Of a stretch of 64,000 nt of DNA, positions 34,302 through 43,385 are shown in pieces. The DNA is from CAYNRA01 sp046296415 (GTDB lineage Bacteria > Bacteroidota > Bacteroidia > Cytophagales > Spirosomataceae): the NCBI GenBank assembly GCA_046296415.1, contig JBKBLN010000001.1, positions 868,001-932,000 of the forward strand, in the 5' to 3' direction. Position 1 is the stretch's first letter. The number at the start of each line of letters is the position of its first letter. Under the pieces are notes generated by a model that was not told where the DNA came from, made no database searches, and saw only the letters and a list, made by a program, of their open reading frames with translations. A program made the position numbers and the translations under genes.

Positions 34302-37137
34302 ACTTTTGGGCCAGTTCAATGGCCAGAAAATGACCTGTAAAACTCGATTTTACTTTGGCGATTTCCTCGGGGGTACCTTTGGCAATGATTTGCCCACCTT
34401 TATTTCCACCATCCGGACCTAAATCAATGACATGGTCGGAGACCTTGATAACGTCTAAATTGTGTTCGATAATCAAAATGGTATTCCCTTTATCCGCCAG
34501 GGCATGTAATACATCCAATAGCTTGGCAATGTCTTGAAAATGCAAGCCTGTGGTTGGTTCGTCAAGGATGTAGAGGGTTTTTCCTGTATCTCGCTTGGAA
34601 AGCTCCTCTGCGAGTTTAACACGCTGAGCCTCACCGCCTGACAGTGTGGTAGCATGCTGTCCGAGGGTGATATATCCTAAACCTACATCATACAACGTTT
34701 GTACTTTTCGTAAGATTCTGGGTTGGTTTTCGAAGAACGTGAGGGCATCTTCAACAGTCATGTCCAAAACATCTGAAATGGACTTACCCTTAAACCGAAC
34801 TTCTAGAGTTTCCCGATTGAATCGTTTCCCTTTGCAAGTTTCACAATCCACGTAGACATCCGGAAGGAAGTCCATCTCAATTTTCTTTTTTCCGGCTCCT
34901 TCACAGGTTTCGCAGCGTCCACCTTTTACATTAAACGAGAAACGACCTGGTTTATAGCCGCGAATTTTTGCTTCGGGAAGTTCAGAGAATAAGGCCCGGA
35001 TATCGGTGAACATCCCTGTATAAGTGGCTGGATTGGATCTGGGTGTACGGCCAATGGGTGTTTGATCTACCTCGATAACTTTGTCCAAGTGTTCCAATCC
35101 TTCAATTTTTTGATAGGGTAGAGGTTCTTTCTTCGATCGATAGAAATGTTGGTTTAAAATAGGAAAAAGAGTTTCATGGATCAAGGACGATTTTCCTGAG
35201 CCTGAAACCCCCGAGACACTAATCATTTTACCAAGGGGTAAATCGAGATTGACCTTTTTTAGGTTGTGTCCGGTGGCTCCGCTAAGCTTCAACCAATGCC
35301 CATTTCCGGGTCTTCGAGTGGCAGGCGGTTGAATTTGAATACGACCACTCAAATAATCGGCGGTGGTACCACCACGCGCCAAAAACTGAGTAGGTGTACC
35401 TTGATTAACGATTTTTCCACCGAATCGACCGGCTCCTGGGCCGATGTCTAGAACGTAGTCAGCGGCCAACATCATGTCTTTGTCATGTTCTACGACCAAA
35501 ACGGTATTGCCGAGGTCACGTAGATCTTGCAGGGCTTGAATCAGCTTGACGTTATCTCGCTGATGTAAACCGATGCTGGGTTCGTCCATGATGTACAGGA
35601 CCCCAACGAGCTGAGTACCAATTTGGGTGGCTAGCCGGATACGTTGTGCTTCTCCTCCAGATAAGGTTCGAAGTGGTCGGTTGAGGGTGAGGTAATCCAA
35701 GCCAATCCCTACTAAAAAACCAATCCGTTTTCGAATTTCTTTTAAGATTTCAGCGGCTATTTTATTCTGTCTGTCCGACAATCGGTCCTCTAGGTTTTCA
35801 AACCAGACACTGAGCTCACGAATGTCGAGTTGTGCCAAATAGGCTATATTTTTTGAATCAATGAAAAAATGCAGTGACTCACGCTTTAATCGTTGCCCTT
35901 GGCAATCAGGACATGTTTTTGTCTGTAAGAAATCCTTCAGCCATTCTTGAATTTTCTCGTTATCGGATTCTTGTTGGCGTTTGAGAAAATGAATGACGCC
36001 TTCAAAGGTTGTATTCCAATCGGTCCCTGGGTACTTTTTGGAGGGGACAGCCACGGGGTCATCAGATCCATATAAAATGGTTTCGATGGCCTCCCGAGGA
36101 AGTTTTTCGATGGGCGTACTAATATTGGCTTTGTATTTCTTGAGAATGATTTCGATTTGTTTGAAAATCCATAAATCACGGTATTCTCCGAGTGGGGCTA
36201 TTCCACCTCGGCTGATCGATAATTTTGGATCCGGAAGAATGGACTCTTCCGTAATTTCTTCTACATGGCCTAGACCATTGCAGGTAGGGCAAGCTCCATA
36301 GGGTGAATTAAAGGAAAAGGAGTTAGGAGAGGGTTCCTCATAACTAATGCCGGATTCTGGGTCGGTTAAATTTTGAGATAAGTAATGAACCCCTTGGTTT
36401 TCGTCCACCAAAACGATGGATCCTTTTCCGACTTTGAGTGCCGTGCCAACGGATTGGCTCACCCGGAAACGATCGTCAGGTTTGGGGACAAGTCGATCGA
36501 TGACCACCTCAATATCGTGGATTTTATACCGATCTACTTGCATTTTTGGGACGATATCCTGAATCTCCCCATCCACCCGAACTTTAGTATATCCCATTTT
36601 GGCTATGGATTCAAAAAGCTCGCGGTAATGCCCCTTGCGTCCTTTGATCAAAGGAGCCAGGATGGTAAGTTTTTGCCCATCATAGTGCTGGAAAAGAAAG
36701 TCTATGATTTGATCTTGGGTTTGCCGGATCATCGGTTTGCCTGTTAGGTAGCTATGGGCTACTCCCGCTCGGGCATAGAGCAGTCGAAGAAAATCATAGA
36801 TTTCAGTGGTAGTCCCAACAGTGGACCTTGGATTTTTGGAGGTGGTTTTTTGCTCGATGCTAATCACCGGAGATAAGCCGTTGATTTTATCTACATCGGG
36901 GCGTTCCATATTTCCGATAAAGCTTCTGGCATAGGCCGAAAAACTTTCCATATACCGACGTTGTCCTTCTGCATAGATGGTGTCAAATGCCAGAGAGGAT
37001 TTACCACTTCCACTGATCCCGGTGATGACTACCAGTTGATTTCGTGGAATTTGGACATCGATGTTTTTTAAGTTGTGTTCACGAGCTCCCCAAATCTCGA
37101 TGGATTCCTGGGAAGGAGAGGATGGATGTACCGACAT
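34300..37137 (-). CDS. uvrA: Excinuclease ABC subunit A
   Basis: UvrA scans DNA for bulky lesions in nucleotide excision repair. The 945-residue product has the duplicated ABC ATPase layout: Walker A GISGSGKSSLAFD near the start and GVSGSGKSSLIHE in the second half, signature LSGGEAQR in each half, and LDEPTTGLHFQD. Zinc-binding CPTCNGLG, CPDCQGQR, and CETCEGAGKK/CETCKGKR blocks are present. ATG 37137 starts 1 nt after the pdxJ stop, so the two are translationally close. A longer start at 37161 would lie within pdxJ. Confidence 0.97.
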   Translation of the reverse strand: MSVHPSSPSQESIEIWGAREHNLKNIDVQIPRNQLVVITGISGSGKSSLAFDTIYAEGQRRYMESFSAYARSFIGNMERPDVDKINGLSPVISIEQKTTSKNPRSTVGTTTEIYDFLRLLYARAGVAHSYLTGKPMIRQTQDQIIDFLFQHYDGQKLTILAPLIKGRKGHYRELFESIAKMGYTKVRVDGEIQDIVPKMQVDRYKIHDIEVVIDRLVPKPDDRFRVSQSVGTALKVGKGSIVLVDENQGVHYLSQNLTDPESGISYEEPSPNSFSFNSPYGACPTCNGLGHVEEITEESILPDPKLSISRGGIAPLGEYRDLWIFKQIEIILKKYKANISTPIEKLPREAIETILYGSDDPVAVPSKKYPGTDWNTTFEGVIHFLKRQQESDNEKIQEWLKDFLQTKTCPDCQGQRLKRESLHFFIDSKNIAYLAQLDIRELSVWFENLEDRLSDRQNKIAAEILKEIRKRIGFLVGIGLDYLTLNRPLRTLSGGEAQRIRLATQIGTQLVGVLYIMDEPSIGLHQRDNVKLIQALQDLRDLGNTVLVVEHDKDMMLAADYVLDIGPGAGRFGGKIVNQGTPTQFLARGGTTADYLSGRIQIQPPATRRPGNGHWLKLSGATGHNLKKVNLDLPLGKMISVSGVSGSGKSSLIHETLFPILNQHFYRSKKEPLPYQKIEGLEHLDKVIEVDQTPIGRTPRSNPATYTGMFTDIRALFSELPEAKIRGYKPGRFSFNVKGGRCETCEGAGKKKIEMDFLPDVYVDCETCKGKRFNRETLEVRFKGKSISDVLDMTVEDALTFFENQPRILRKVQTLYDVGLGYITLGQHATTLSGGEAQRVKLAEELSKRDTGKTLYILDEPTTGLHFQDIAKLLDVLHALADKGNTILIIEHNLDVIKVSDHVIDLGPDGGNKGGQIIAKGTPEEIAKVKSSFTGHFLAIELAQK

Positions 37138-37138
37138 G

Positions 37139-37864
37139 TCAGTTGGGTTGTACCAGGGCACTACGATAGAGTTGAATGGTATTTTCTAGCCCCCAATAGA
37201 GTGCATCACTGATGAGGGCATGTCCAATGGAAACCTCCAAGAGTCCTGGAATGTTTTGATGGAAATAGGCTAAATTGTCCAGGTCTAGGTCATGTCCAGC
37301 ATTGACTCCCAAGCCGAGTGCTTGGGCAGCTTCAGCAGCAAGAATGTAAGGCTCAATGGCTTTTTCTCTATTCAGATGAAAATCATGTGCATATTTTTCA
37401 GTGTACAGCTCGATTCGATCCGTACCTGTATCGGCTGCTCCTTGTACCATTTCTAGGTCTGGATCCACAAAGATGGAGACACGAATGCCAGCGTTTTGAA
37501 AAAGCCGGACCCATTCGGTCAATTGAACTCGGTACTGGCGGGTATCCCAACCAGCATTGGAGGTGATGTTTGATAGGGCATCGGGCACCAAAGTGACTTG
37601 GGTGGGTACGTTCGCTAAAACTAGATCAACAAACTTTGATTCAGACGGATTGCCCTCAATGTTAAACTCGGTCGTCACGTGATTTTTTAGATCGAATACG
37701 TCTTGGTATCGAATATGGCGTTCATCAGGACGTGGATGAACCGTTATTCCCTCGGCACCGAAGCGTTCGGCGTCTTGGGCTACTTGTACGACGTTGGGAC
37801 GATTTCCACCTCTTGAATTGCGTAGGGTCGCCACTTTATTGATGTTGACAGAAAGCTTAGTCAT
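37139..37864 (-). CDS. pdxJ: Pyridoxine 5'-phosphate synthase
   Basis: PdxJ condenses 1-deoxyxylulose 5-phosphate with 3-amino-2-oxopropyl phosphate to form vitamin B6 in the DXP-dependent route. The 241-residue product starts LSVNINKVATLRN and contains the family blocks ITVHPRPDERHI, EFNIEGNPS and VNAGHDLDL, followed by GLLEVSIGHALISDAL. Catalytic His and Glu residues are in place. uvrA follows after 1 nt. Confidence 0.95.
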   Translation of the reverse strand: MTKLSVNINKVATLRNSRGGNRPNVVQVAQDAERFGAEGITVHPRPDERHIRYQDVFDLKNHVTTEFNIEGNPSESKFVDLVLANVPTQVTLVPDALSNITSNAGWDTRQYRVQLTEWVRLFQNAGIRVSIFVDPDLEMVQGAADTGTDRIELYTEKYAHDFHLNREKAIEPYILAAEAAQALGLGVNAGHDLDLDNLAYFHQNIPGLLEVSIGHALISDALYWGLENTIQLYRSALVQPN

Positions 37865-37875
37865 CTTGGTTCAAT

Positions 37876-37901
37876 CAAAGCTAGTTTAAACGACAAAGTT
37901 A
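37876..37901 (-). promoter_or_regulatory. Two -7 elements upstream of pdxJ
   Basis: Two minus-strand matches to TAnnTTTG lie in a row: TAGCTTTG (37876-37883) and TAACTTTG (37894-37901). They end 11 and 29 nt before the pdxJ start. Neither has a clear -33 element, so I cannot choose between them. Confidence 0.4.
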
Positions 37902-37972
37902 GGGTAAAGGGGCAGGAAAATGTGAAGGATATTGATAAAATTCACGTAAATTGATGTAAAAATTCAATTATT

Positions 37973-38437
37973 ATGCTTCCCCCATTGTTTAAAAAAATGA
38001 CCTTTGGGTCTAGCCCTAATCTTGTTGTATTGAATGCGCCAGCCAGTTTTGAATCTGAGCTAGAGGGAATGATGGGTTTAACCAAAGTGTATGTATCCAT
38101 TCCACCAACGGAGAAGATTCAGTTTGTGTTGGTATTTGTTCAAACCTTGGCCGATATCGAACACGCGGTCGCGGCATTAAAAGATGGTTTTGCAGACGAT
38201 CCTCAATTTTGGTTGGCTTATCCAAAAGGATCATCCAAGAACTATGTGTGTGAATTCAATCGGGATACCGGTTGGGAGGCATTAGGGGCAGCAGGCTATG
38301 AGCCAGTCCGGCAAGTTGCCTTGGATGAAGATTGGAGTGCCCTACGCTTTCGCCAAGTTTCACATATCAAACAACTTACGCGGTCTCATTCGATGGCGCT
38401 TTCGGAAGAAGGAAAAGTCCGGACACGGAAGTCTTGA
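37973..38437 (+). CDS. DUF3052-like protein
   Basis: This 154-residue protein has no signal peptide or membrane segment. The layout, with a starting LVVLNAPASFESEL, a central VFVQTLADIEHAV, then FWLAYPKGSSKNY, NRDTGWEALGAAGYEPVRQVALDEDWSALRF, split here at G, resembles the DUF3052 family. No function is established for it. It stands alone, divergent from pdxJ and upstream of yqeY. The assignment is from pattern memory and is moderate. Confidence 0.6.
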   Translation: MLPPLFKKMTFGSSPNLVVLNAPASFESELEGMMGLTKVYVSIPPTEKIQFVLVFVQTLADIEHAVAALKDGFADDPQFWLAYPKGSSKNYVCEFNRDTGWEALGAAGYEPVRQVALDEDWSALRFRQVSHIKQLTRSHSMALSEEGKVRTRKS

Positions 38438-38445
38438 GTTTGTTG

Positions 38446-38453
38446 TATATTTG
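38446..38453 (+). promoter_or_regulatory. Promoter -7 element for yqeY-cvpA
   Basis: TATATTTG fits TAnnTTTG. It lies between the DUF3052-like stop and ATG 38470, ending 16 nt before that start and supporting it over the longer frame from 38332. Confidence 0.5.
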
Positions 38454-38469
38454 CCAAAAACATCCAAAT

Positions 38470-38925
38470 ATGTCGTTAAAAGCAACTATTGATGCTGATA
38501 TAAAGTCGGCCATGTTAGCCCGTGACCAAGTACGTCTGTTAGCCCTTCGTGACATTAAAAAATTGATTCTTTTAGAAGAAACCAAAGCGGGAGGCAGTGG
38601 TACTCTGCTGCCGGAGGAGGAACTTCGGATCTTACAGAAGGCGGTTAAGCAACGGAAAGATGCTGCCGAGATTTACAAAACACAAAATAGAGAAGATTTA
38701 CTAGCTAAAGAGGAGGCTGAAATTCAGGTGATCGAAGCCTATCTTCCTCAGCCTATGTCAGAAGATGAATTGCGTGCCGCCATTGCAGCGATCGTTTCGG
38801 AGGTAGGAGCGGTGGGTCCCGGCGATATGGGAAAAGTGATGGGAGTTGCGACGAAATCTTTGGCCGGAAAAGCGGAGGGCAAGGCAATTTCATCACTTGT
38901 TAAAGCGATTTTATCAGGAAATTAA
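38470..38925 (+). CDS. GatB/YqeY domain protein
   Basis: The 151-residue product begins MSLKATIDADIKSAMLARD and has the all-helical YqeY fold with RLLALRDIKKLILLEE, KQRKDAAEIYK and IEAYLPQPMSEDEL. A C-terminal GDMGKVMG block fits the domain shared with GatB. YqeY proteins resemble the tRNA-binding tail of the amidotransferase, but their own role is not settled. cvpA follows after 3 nt. Confidence 0.9.
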   Translation: MSLKATIDADIKSAMLARDQVRLLALRDIKKLILLEETKAGGSGTLLPEEELRILQKAVKQRKDAAEIYKTQNREDLLAKEEAEIQVIEAYLPQPMSEDELRAAIAAIVSEVGAVGPGDMGKVMGVATKSLAGKAEGKAISSLVKAILSGN

Positions 38926-38928
38926 TCC

Positions 38929-39453
38929 ATGAATACCCTCGATCTGCTTTTGGCAATTCCTGTTGTATATGGTATGGTTCGGGGGTACCAACAAGGATTG
39001 TTGATTGAGCTTGTCGGTATATTGGCTTTTATTGGAGCCATGGCGGTGGGTTTTTCATTTCTTGATTTGGGACTCGACACGCTAGCCCCTTACCTGGGTG
39101 AGCGGTTGACGCGTCGATTCCTACCCTATTTGAGCTTTGCTGTCATTTTTTTTCCAACCCTCTATTTGATTAACCAAATTGGAAAATTTTTGCGGTCTAG
39201 TATTCGGTACACTATTTTGGGGACATTTGATTCATGGGCCGGTGCTCTCGTAGGTGGTTTCACTTGGATTTTTGGTCTAAGTACGGTTTGCTGGCTATTG
39301 CAAACAATTGGTGTGTTGTTCCCTGTTGCTTATACCGATGGTTCGATCCTGTATCCTTATGTATTGAAGATTTCTCCTTGGATCATCGCCAATACCTCAG
39401 ATTGGATTCCGGTAGGGGGACATTTGGTGAAGGAATGGTTGGAGAGTTGGTGA
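38929..39453 (+). CDS. CvpA family membrane protein
   Basis: The 174-residue product has four hydrophobic segments and starts LDLLLAIPVVYGMVRGYQQGLLIE, broken here into the LDLLLAIP and GMVRGYQQGL pattern of CvpA. FDSWAGALVGGFTWIFGLS is the second family block. E. coli CvpA is an inner-membrane protein tied to colicin V production and bile/envelope stress tolerance; its activity is unknown. It is the second gene of the yqeY unit. Confidence 0.88.
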   Translation: MNTLDLLLAIPVVYGMVRGYQQGLLIELVGILAFIGAMAVGFSFLDLGLDTLAPYLGERLTRRFLPYLSFAVIFFPTLYLINQIGKFLRSSIRYTILGTFDSWAGALVGGFTWIFGLSTVCWLLQTIGVLFPVAYTDGSILYPYVLKISPWIIANTSDWIPVGGHLVKEWLESW

Positions 39454-39491
39454 TTTTTCCTCAAATTGGAACATCAACCGACTAAAAACTC

Positions 39492-40691
39492 ATGTCTTCA
39501 ATTTTTTTAACTCCTCGATTGGCTACCTTACTGCCGGTCATTGAGGAATTCATCCATTCGCGATTAATTCCATTAGAATCTCACGAAACCCTTTTTGGTT
39601 CTTTTTATGCATTTCAGCCCACTTTAGATCAGTTGCGCGAGGAAGTTCGGGCAAACGGTTGGTGGGGATTGGCACTACCCACCACCTTGGGTGGTCATGG
39701 GCTTTCCTTATGTGAGTTCGGGCAAATCTCCGCCATTCTGGCTCGGTCCCCATTTGGGCAATATGTTTTTAATAGCCAAGCACCTGACATTGGCAACATG
39801 GAGTTGCTCCATCACCATGCCAACGAGGAGGTTCGAAACCGATTTCTAATGCCCCTTGTGGAGGGTAAAATTAGGTCCTGTTTTTCCATGACTGAACCTG
39901 AATTTGCCGGTTCCAATCCGGTTCAGATGGGAACAACAGCGATTTTAGAGGGAGACGAATGGGTGATCAATGGACATAAATGGTTTACCTCCTCTGCAGA
40001 TGGGGCTGCCTTCGCAGTCGTTATGGCGGTCACCGATCCTTCCGCAGCCCCTCACCAACGAGCGAGCCAGTTTATCGTTCCTTTGGATGCGCCAGGGTAT
40101 ACGTTAGTTCGAAACATTCCCATTATGGGCCATGCTGGGGAAGGTTGGGCAAGTCATGCCGAAGTAACCTATCAAGACGTTCGGATTCCGAAACACTATC
40201 TGATTGGCCAAGCGGGATCAGGTTTTGCCTTGGCCCAAGAAAGATTAGGGCCCGGGAGAATTCACCATTGCATGCGCTTTATAGGAATTGCGGAGCGAAG
40301 TTTGGACATGATGTGTCGTTATGCATTAAAACGGGAGGTACGGACAGGTCAAGCATTGGCCGATATGCAGATGATTCAATCCTACATTGCCAAAAGTAAA
40401 GCGGAATTGGATTCAGCCCGTTTGTATGTATTGGATACAGCGCATCGAATCGATCAGATGGGTGTTAAAAGTGCACGGCATGAAATCTCAGCTATTAAGT
40501 TCCATACGGCAAACATGATGCTTCAAGTTGTGGACCGAGCCATCCAAGTACATGGTGCCTTGGGATTAACCAGTGACTGTGTGCTTTCGTATTGGTATGC
40601 GCATGAACGGGCTGCCCGTATTTACGATGGGGCTGATGAGGTCCACCAAACTTCCTTGGCAAAATCCTTGCTTAAATCCTACTCGAAATGA
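39492..40691 (+). CDS. Acyl-CoA dehydrogenase family protein (ACAD10/11-like)
   Basis: The 399-residue flavoprotein has the standard three domains. FSMTEPEFAGSNP and INGHKWFTSSADGA form the flavin/substrate block of the middle domain, and VHGALGLTSDCVLSYWYAHERA with YDGADEVH closes the C-terminal domain. The DGADEVH ending is like that of ACAD10/11-type and bacterial LvaC-like enzymes, which do not catalyse a plain alpha,beta-dehydrogenation. The stop overlaps the next start (ATGA), and that gene encodes an APH-type kinase. Together they match the two domains of ACAD11, which convert 4-hydroxyacyl-CoA via a 4-phospho intermediate. Substrate is inferred. Confidence 0.85.
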   Translation: MSSIFLTPRLATLLPVIEEFIHSRLIPLESHETLFGSFYAFQPTLDQLREEVRANGWWGLALPTTLGGHGLSLCEFGQISAILARSPFGQYVFNSQAPDIGNMELLHHHANEEVRNRFLMPLVEGKIRSCFSMTEPEFAGSNPVQMGTTAILEGDEWVINGHKWFTSSADGAAFAVVMAVTDPSAAPHQRASQFIVPLDAPGYTLVRNIPIMGHAGEGWASHAEVTYQDVRIPKHYLIGQAGSGFALAQERLGPGRIHHCMRFIGIAERSLDMMCRYALKREVRTGQALADMQMIQSYIAKSKAELDSARLYVLDTAHRIDQMGVKSARHEISAIKFHTANMMLQVVDRAIQVHGALGLTSDCVLSYWYAHERAARIYDGADEVHQTSLAKSLLKSYSK

Positions 40692-41734
40692 ATCAACCCA
40701 ACCAAATTCGACCCGGGGAGGAATTGCCCATTTCACTCTTGTCAGACTATTTTATTCAACAAGGATTAACGTCTTCCCCCATTATTTCGTACGCGCAATT
40801 CCCTGGAGGATACTCCAATTTAACCTATCAGCTAGAAATGAAAGAGGGCCTTTGGATTTTAAGAAAGGGTCCCAAGGGAGCAGAAAAGATAAAGCGAGGA
40901 CATGACATGATCCGTGAGGCCAACGTGTTAAACCAATTGCATGCCGCTGGGTTTACACAGGTACCTCGGGTCATACACGTTTGTGACCTTCCCGAAATCT
41001 TGGGAAGTCCATTTTATCTGATGCAACGGGTCGAGGGGATGATTTATCGAGCTGGCTTTAGATCGATTCCACCCCCCTCTACTATGCGCTTGTTGTCGGA
41101 AAGGCTCGGAGACACTTTGGTCAAATTGCATTCCTTGGACCTGCAATCTACTGGGCTTATTTCGCTCGGAAAACCAGAAGGGTTCATGGAAAGGCAAGTG
41201 GACGGCTGGACACACCGATTTGAGGTGGCTCAAACCGAACCGCTGGAATCGATGGAGATTTTATCTGCTTGGCTTAAAAACCATATTCCACCTCCTCAAA
41301 AGCCTGTTCTACTTCATAATGATTTCAAGTACGATAATGTAATATTCGGACAGGATTTTCAGGTGAATGCGGTTTTAGATTGGGAAATGGCGACGGTAGG
41401 AGAGCCCTTGCTTGATGTGGGAGTTGCCTTATCGTATTGGTCACAGACGACCGATAGCGATTTTGAGAAAGCCTTCAATATAACTTGGTGGCCTGGCAAT
41501 TTTAGTCGGAGTGAATGGGCTCAATATTATGCCGATCGCTCAGGACGGGATATTCAGCACTTGCCCTATTATTACGCATTTGGATTGTTTAAGAACGCAG
41601 TGGTCATGCAACAGATTTTTGCTCGATATCAAGCGGGATTGACGACGGATCCACGTTTTGCTTCCTTGGGAGCGGGGGTGAGGCAATTTAGTGAACGAGG
41701 GATTCAGGTGCTTGAAAAGGGTCGAATAGATTGA
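40688..41734 (+). CDS. APH-family phosphotransferase (ACAD11 kinase-like/LvaA-like)
   Basis: The 348-residue kinase has an N-lobe with FPGGYSNLTYQLE and LRKGPKGAEKIKRGHDM. Its catalytic loop is LLHNDFKYDNV (HxDxxxxN form) and the metal-binding motif is VLDWEMATVGEPLLDVG. This variant of the aminoglycoside phosphotransferase fold is the one fused to acyl-CoA dehydrogenase in ACAD10/11 and paired with it in the Pseudomonas levulinate operon. The likely substrate is the 4-hydroxyl of a 4-hydroxyacyl-CoA, not an antibiotic. Start overlaps the dehydrogenase stop by 4 nt. Confidence 0.85.
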   Translation: MNQPNQIRPGEELPISLLSDYFIQQGLTSSPIISYAQFPGGYSNLTYQLEMKEGLWILRKGPKGAEKIKRGHDMIREANVLNQLHAAGFTQVPRVIHVCDLPEILGSPFYLMQRVEGMIYRAGFRSIPPPSTMRLLSERLGDTLVKLHSLDLQSTGLISLGKPEGFMERQVDGWTHRFEVAQTEPLESMEILSAWLKNHIPPPQKPVLLHNDFKYDNVIFGQDFQVNAVLDWEMATVGEPLLDVGVALSYWSQTTDSDFEKAFNITWWPGNFSRSEWAQYYADRSGRDIQHLPYYYAFGLFKNAVVMQQIFARYQAGLTTDPRFASLGAGVRQFSERGIQVLEKGRID

Positions 41735-41743
41735 TAAAATAGG

Positions 41744-41751
41744 TATATTTG
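41744..41751 (+). promoter_or_regulatory. Promoter -7 element for the GT-C-like gene
   Basis: TATATTTG fits TAnnTTTG and ends 9 nt before ATG 41761. An upstream TTG start at 41749 would lie inside the box and is unlikely. No -33 match is seen. Confidence 0.45.
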
Positions 41752-41760
41752 TGGCGAATC

Positions 41761-43383
41761 ATGTCCAGATTTATGTCGGAATCCCGTTCGTATCCAATTT
41801 TATTGATCTTGGTCATCGGAATCTACGGTGCCTATGTTCTTTCATCCGCTGTTAATGTTCCTTGGTTTGACGACATAGATGCTTTTGTCGATGCTTTTTT
41901 GCTGTTTGATCAGGCACCAACCATTTGGGCGAAGGGCAAAGAGTTAATCGAACCCAATAACGAGCACCGCATGTGGCTGGGGAAAACCGCCGGGATTGTC
42001 CTGACCTATATGACAGGTGAGTTGAATTTTAAATGGCTTATCTGGATTCAAAATCTTGTACTGCTTGGAATTATTTACCTTTTGCATCAACTGCATGGAC
42101 GGTACGTTTGGACACTGCTCATCGCCTTATTTATTCTCACCCCACAGTACCATCTTTCATCCAATTGGGCAATCACTGGCTGGCAACACATGGGGGTGTT
42201 GGCTATGGGATTGTTAACGTTAGTCTGTTTGTTGCGGTACAAAGACCATCTGATTACCTTTAGCTGTCTTTTTTTAACCATTTTCACCATGTCCAACGGA
42301 ATGCTCTTTTGGACTGCCGGACTTGTCTTACTTTTTTTACGTAGAGATTGGCGTTTGATGCTCCTTTGGTTCGTGGTAGGGCTTCTAGGTGTTTGGTTGT
42401 ATTTTTATGGATTTGATAGCTCGACTAATCAACAAGCGTTCTCCTATTTTAGGGAAAATCCGGGGTTAAGCATAGCTTGTTTTTTTGTTTTTATCGGAAA
42501 CAATGGGGATTGGTTTAAGCTACTGCCCTTGCAAACACGTGGCTTGATTGCTGGATTGTGGGGGTTTTTATTTTTAAGTTGGATGCTTTGGAATGCTTGG
42601 CGATTTTGGACGCAAGTGCCTGATGCCCAAAAATCTGAGAAGCTATGGGTGTTGGTCGGTTTTTTAGTTTTTCTATTGGGGAATGCCCTGTTAATTGGTA
42701 TTCTACGCGCTCGGTATGGGTTCGAGGTCATGCTCGTTGGGAACTACCGAATTTACTCGGCATTTTTCTTTGGATTTACTGTTTTGTGGCATGTTTGGAT
42801 CAACAAAACTCTGGGAAAATCAACGAACCAACTTCCTTTGCTCGTGTTCGGATTCACTTTCTTTTTTGTCTCCTATTTTATCAGCTGGCCTGAAATTGAT
42901 CAAAGAAAAAGGAATCTGTTGGCGGCTGCCTTTAATCAAGAAAAAGAAGGAATTGGTTTGGCGGCGCAACGAGGCTCTTTTCTACTTTCTTACATCGATG
43001 AAAAAATGAAGGCCTTGTCGAAGGCAGGACATTACCATTATCCGTCGTATTTTCCCACCACCCTCATTGAAAGGTTACCGTATCAACCCGCGCGGGCTGG
43101 AATTCATCTGGTTCAGCAGAATGACTGGTTGTACCATGACCCCATTCAAGAGGCAGAGGCGGTATACATGGTATTTAGTCAAGGGAAGCACCGATATGTA
43201 CTTCCTATGTCTCATCCCCAAGCGGCCAATCGATTTGGAATGCCCGTATCCAAACCAGGGTACATTCTGCAGCTACCTCGTTTATTTTTTGAAAAAGAAA
43301 CCTATCAGGTTAGCTTTCTATACTTGAAATCTAATAATTTTACACCGATTCATACGTCGCATACGGTTTTAATTGATCAGTAA
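41761..43383 (+). CDS. Multi-pass membrane protein, GT-C glycosyltransferase-like
   Basis: The 540-residue product has about ten to twelve transmembrane segments up to residue 390, then a soluble C-terminal domain of about 150 residues. The first extracytoplasmic loop holds an acidic motif, WFDDIDAF (about 34-41), which is where polyprenyl-phosphate-dependent GT-C enzymes keep their catalytic acids. A gene for a GtrB/DPM1-like glycosyltransferase follows after 2 nt. The pair suggests that sugar is loaded on a lipid carrier and then transferred on the periplasmic side. I do not recognise a named family, so the role is inferred. Confidence 0.65.
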   Translation: MSRFMSESRSYPILLILVIGIYGAYVLSSAVNVPWFDDIDAFVDAFLLFDQAPTIWAKGKELIEPNNEHRMWLGKTAGIVLTYMTGELNFKWLIWIQNLVLLGIIYLLHQLHGRYVWTLLIALFILTPQYHLSSNWAITGWQHMGVLAMGLLTLVCLLRYKDHLITFSCLFLTIFTMSNGMLFWTAGLVLLFLRRDWRLMLLWFVVGLLGVWLYFYGFDSSTNQQAFSYFRENPGLSIACFFVFIGNNGDWFKLLPLQTRGLIAGLWGFLFLSWMLWNAWRFWTQVPDAQKSEKLWVLVGFLVFLLGNALLIGILRARYGFEVMLVGNYRIYSAFFFGFTVLWHVWINKTLGKSTNQLPLLVFGFTFFFVSYFISWPEIDQRKRNLLAAAFNQEKEGIGLAAQRGSFLLSYIDEKMKALSKAGHYHYPSYFPTTLIERLPYQPARAGIHLVQQNDWLYHDPIQEAEAVYMVFSQGKHRYVLPMSHPQAANRFGMPVSKPGYILQLPRLFFEKETYQVSFLYLKSNNFTPIHTSHTVLIDQ

Positions 43384-43385
43384 TC

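Noticed and set aside
40688..41734. Aminoglycoside resistance phosphotransferase
   Set aside because: The APH fold is shared, but the DWEMATVGEPLLDVG motif and coupling with an acyl-CoA dehydrogenase fit the ACAD11/LvaA kinases instead.
41749..41760. TTG start for the GT-C-like gene
   Set aside because: The codon falls inside the TATATTTG promoter element, so the ATG at 41761 is far more likely.
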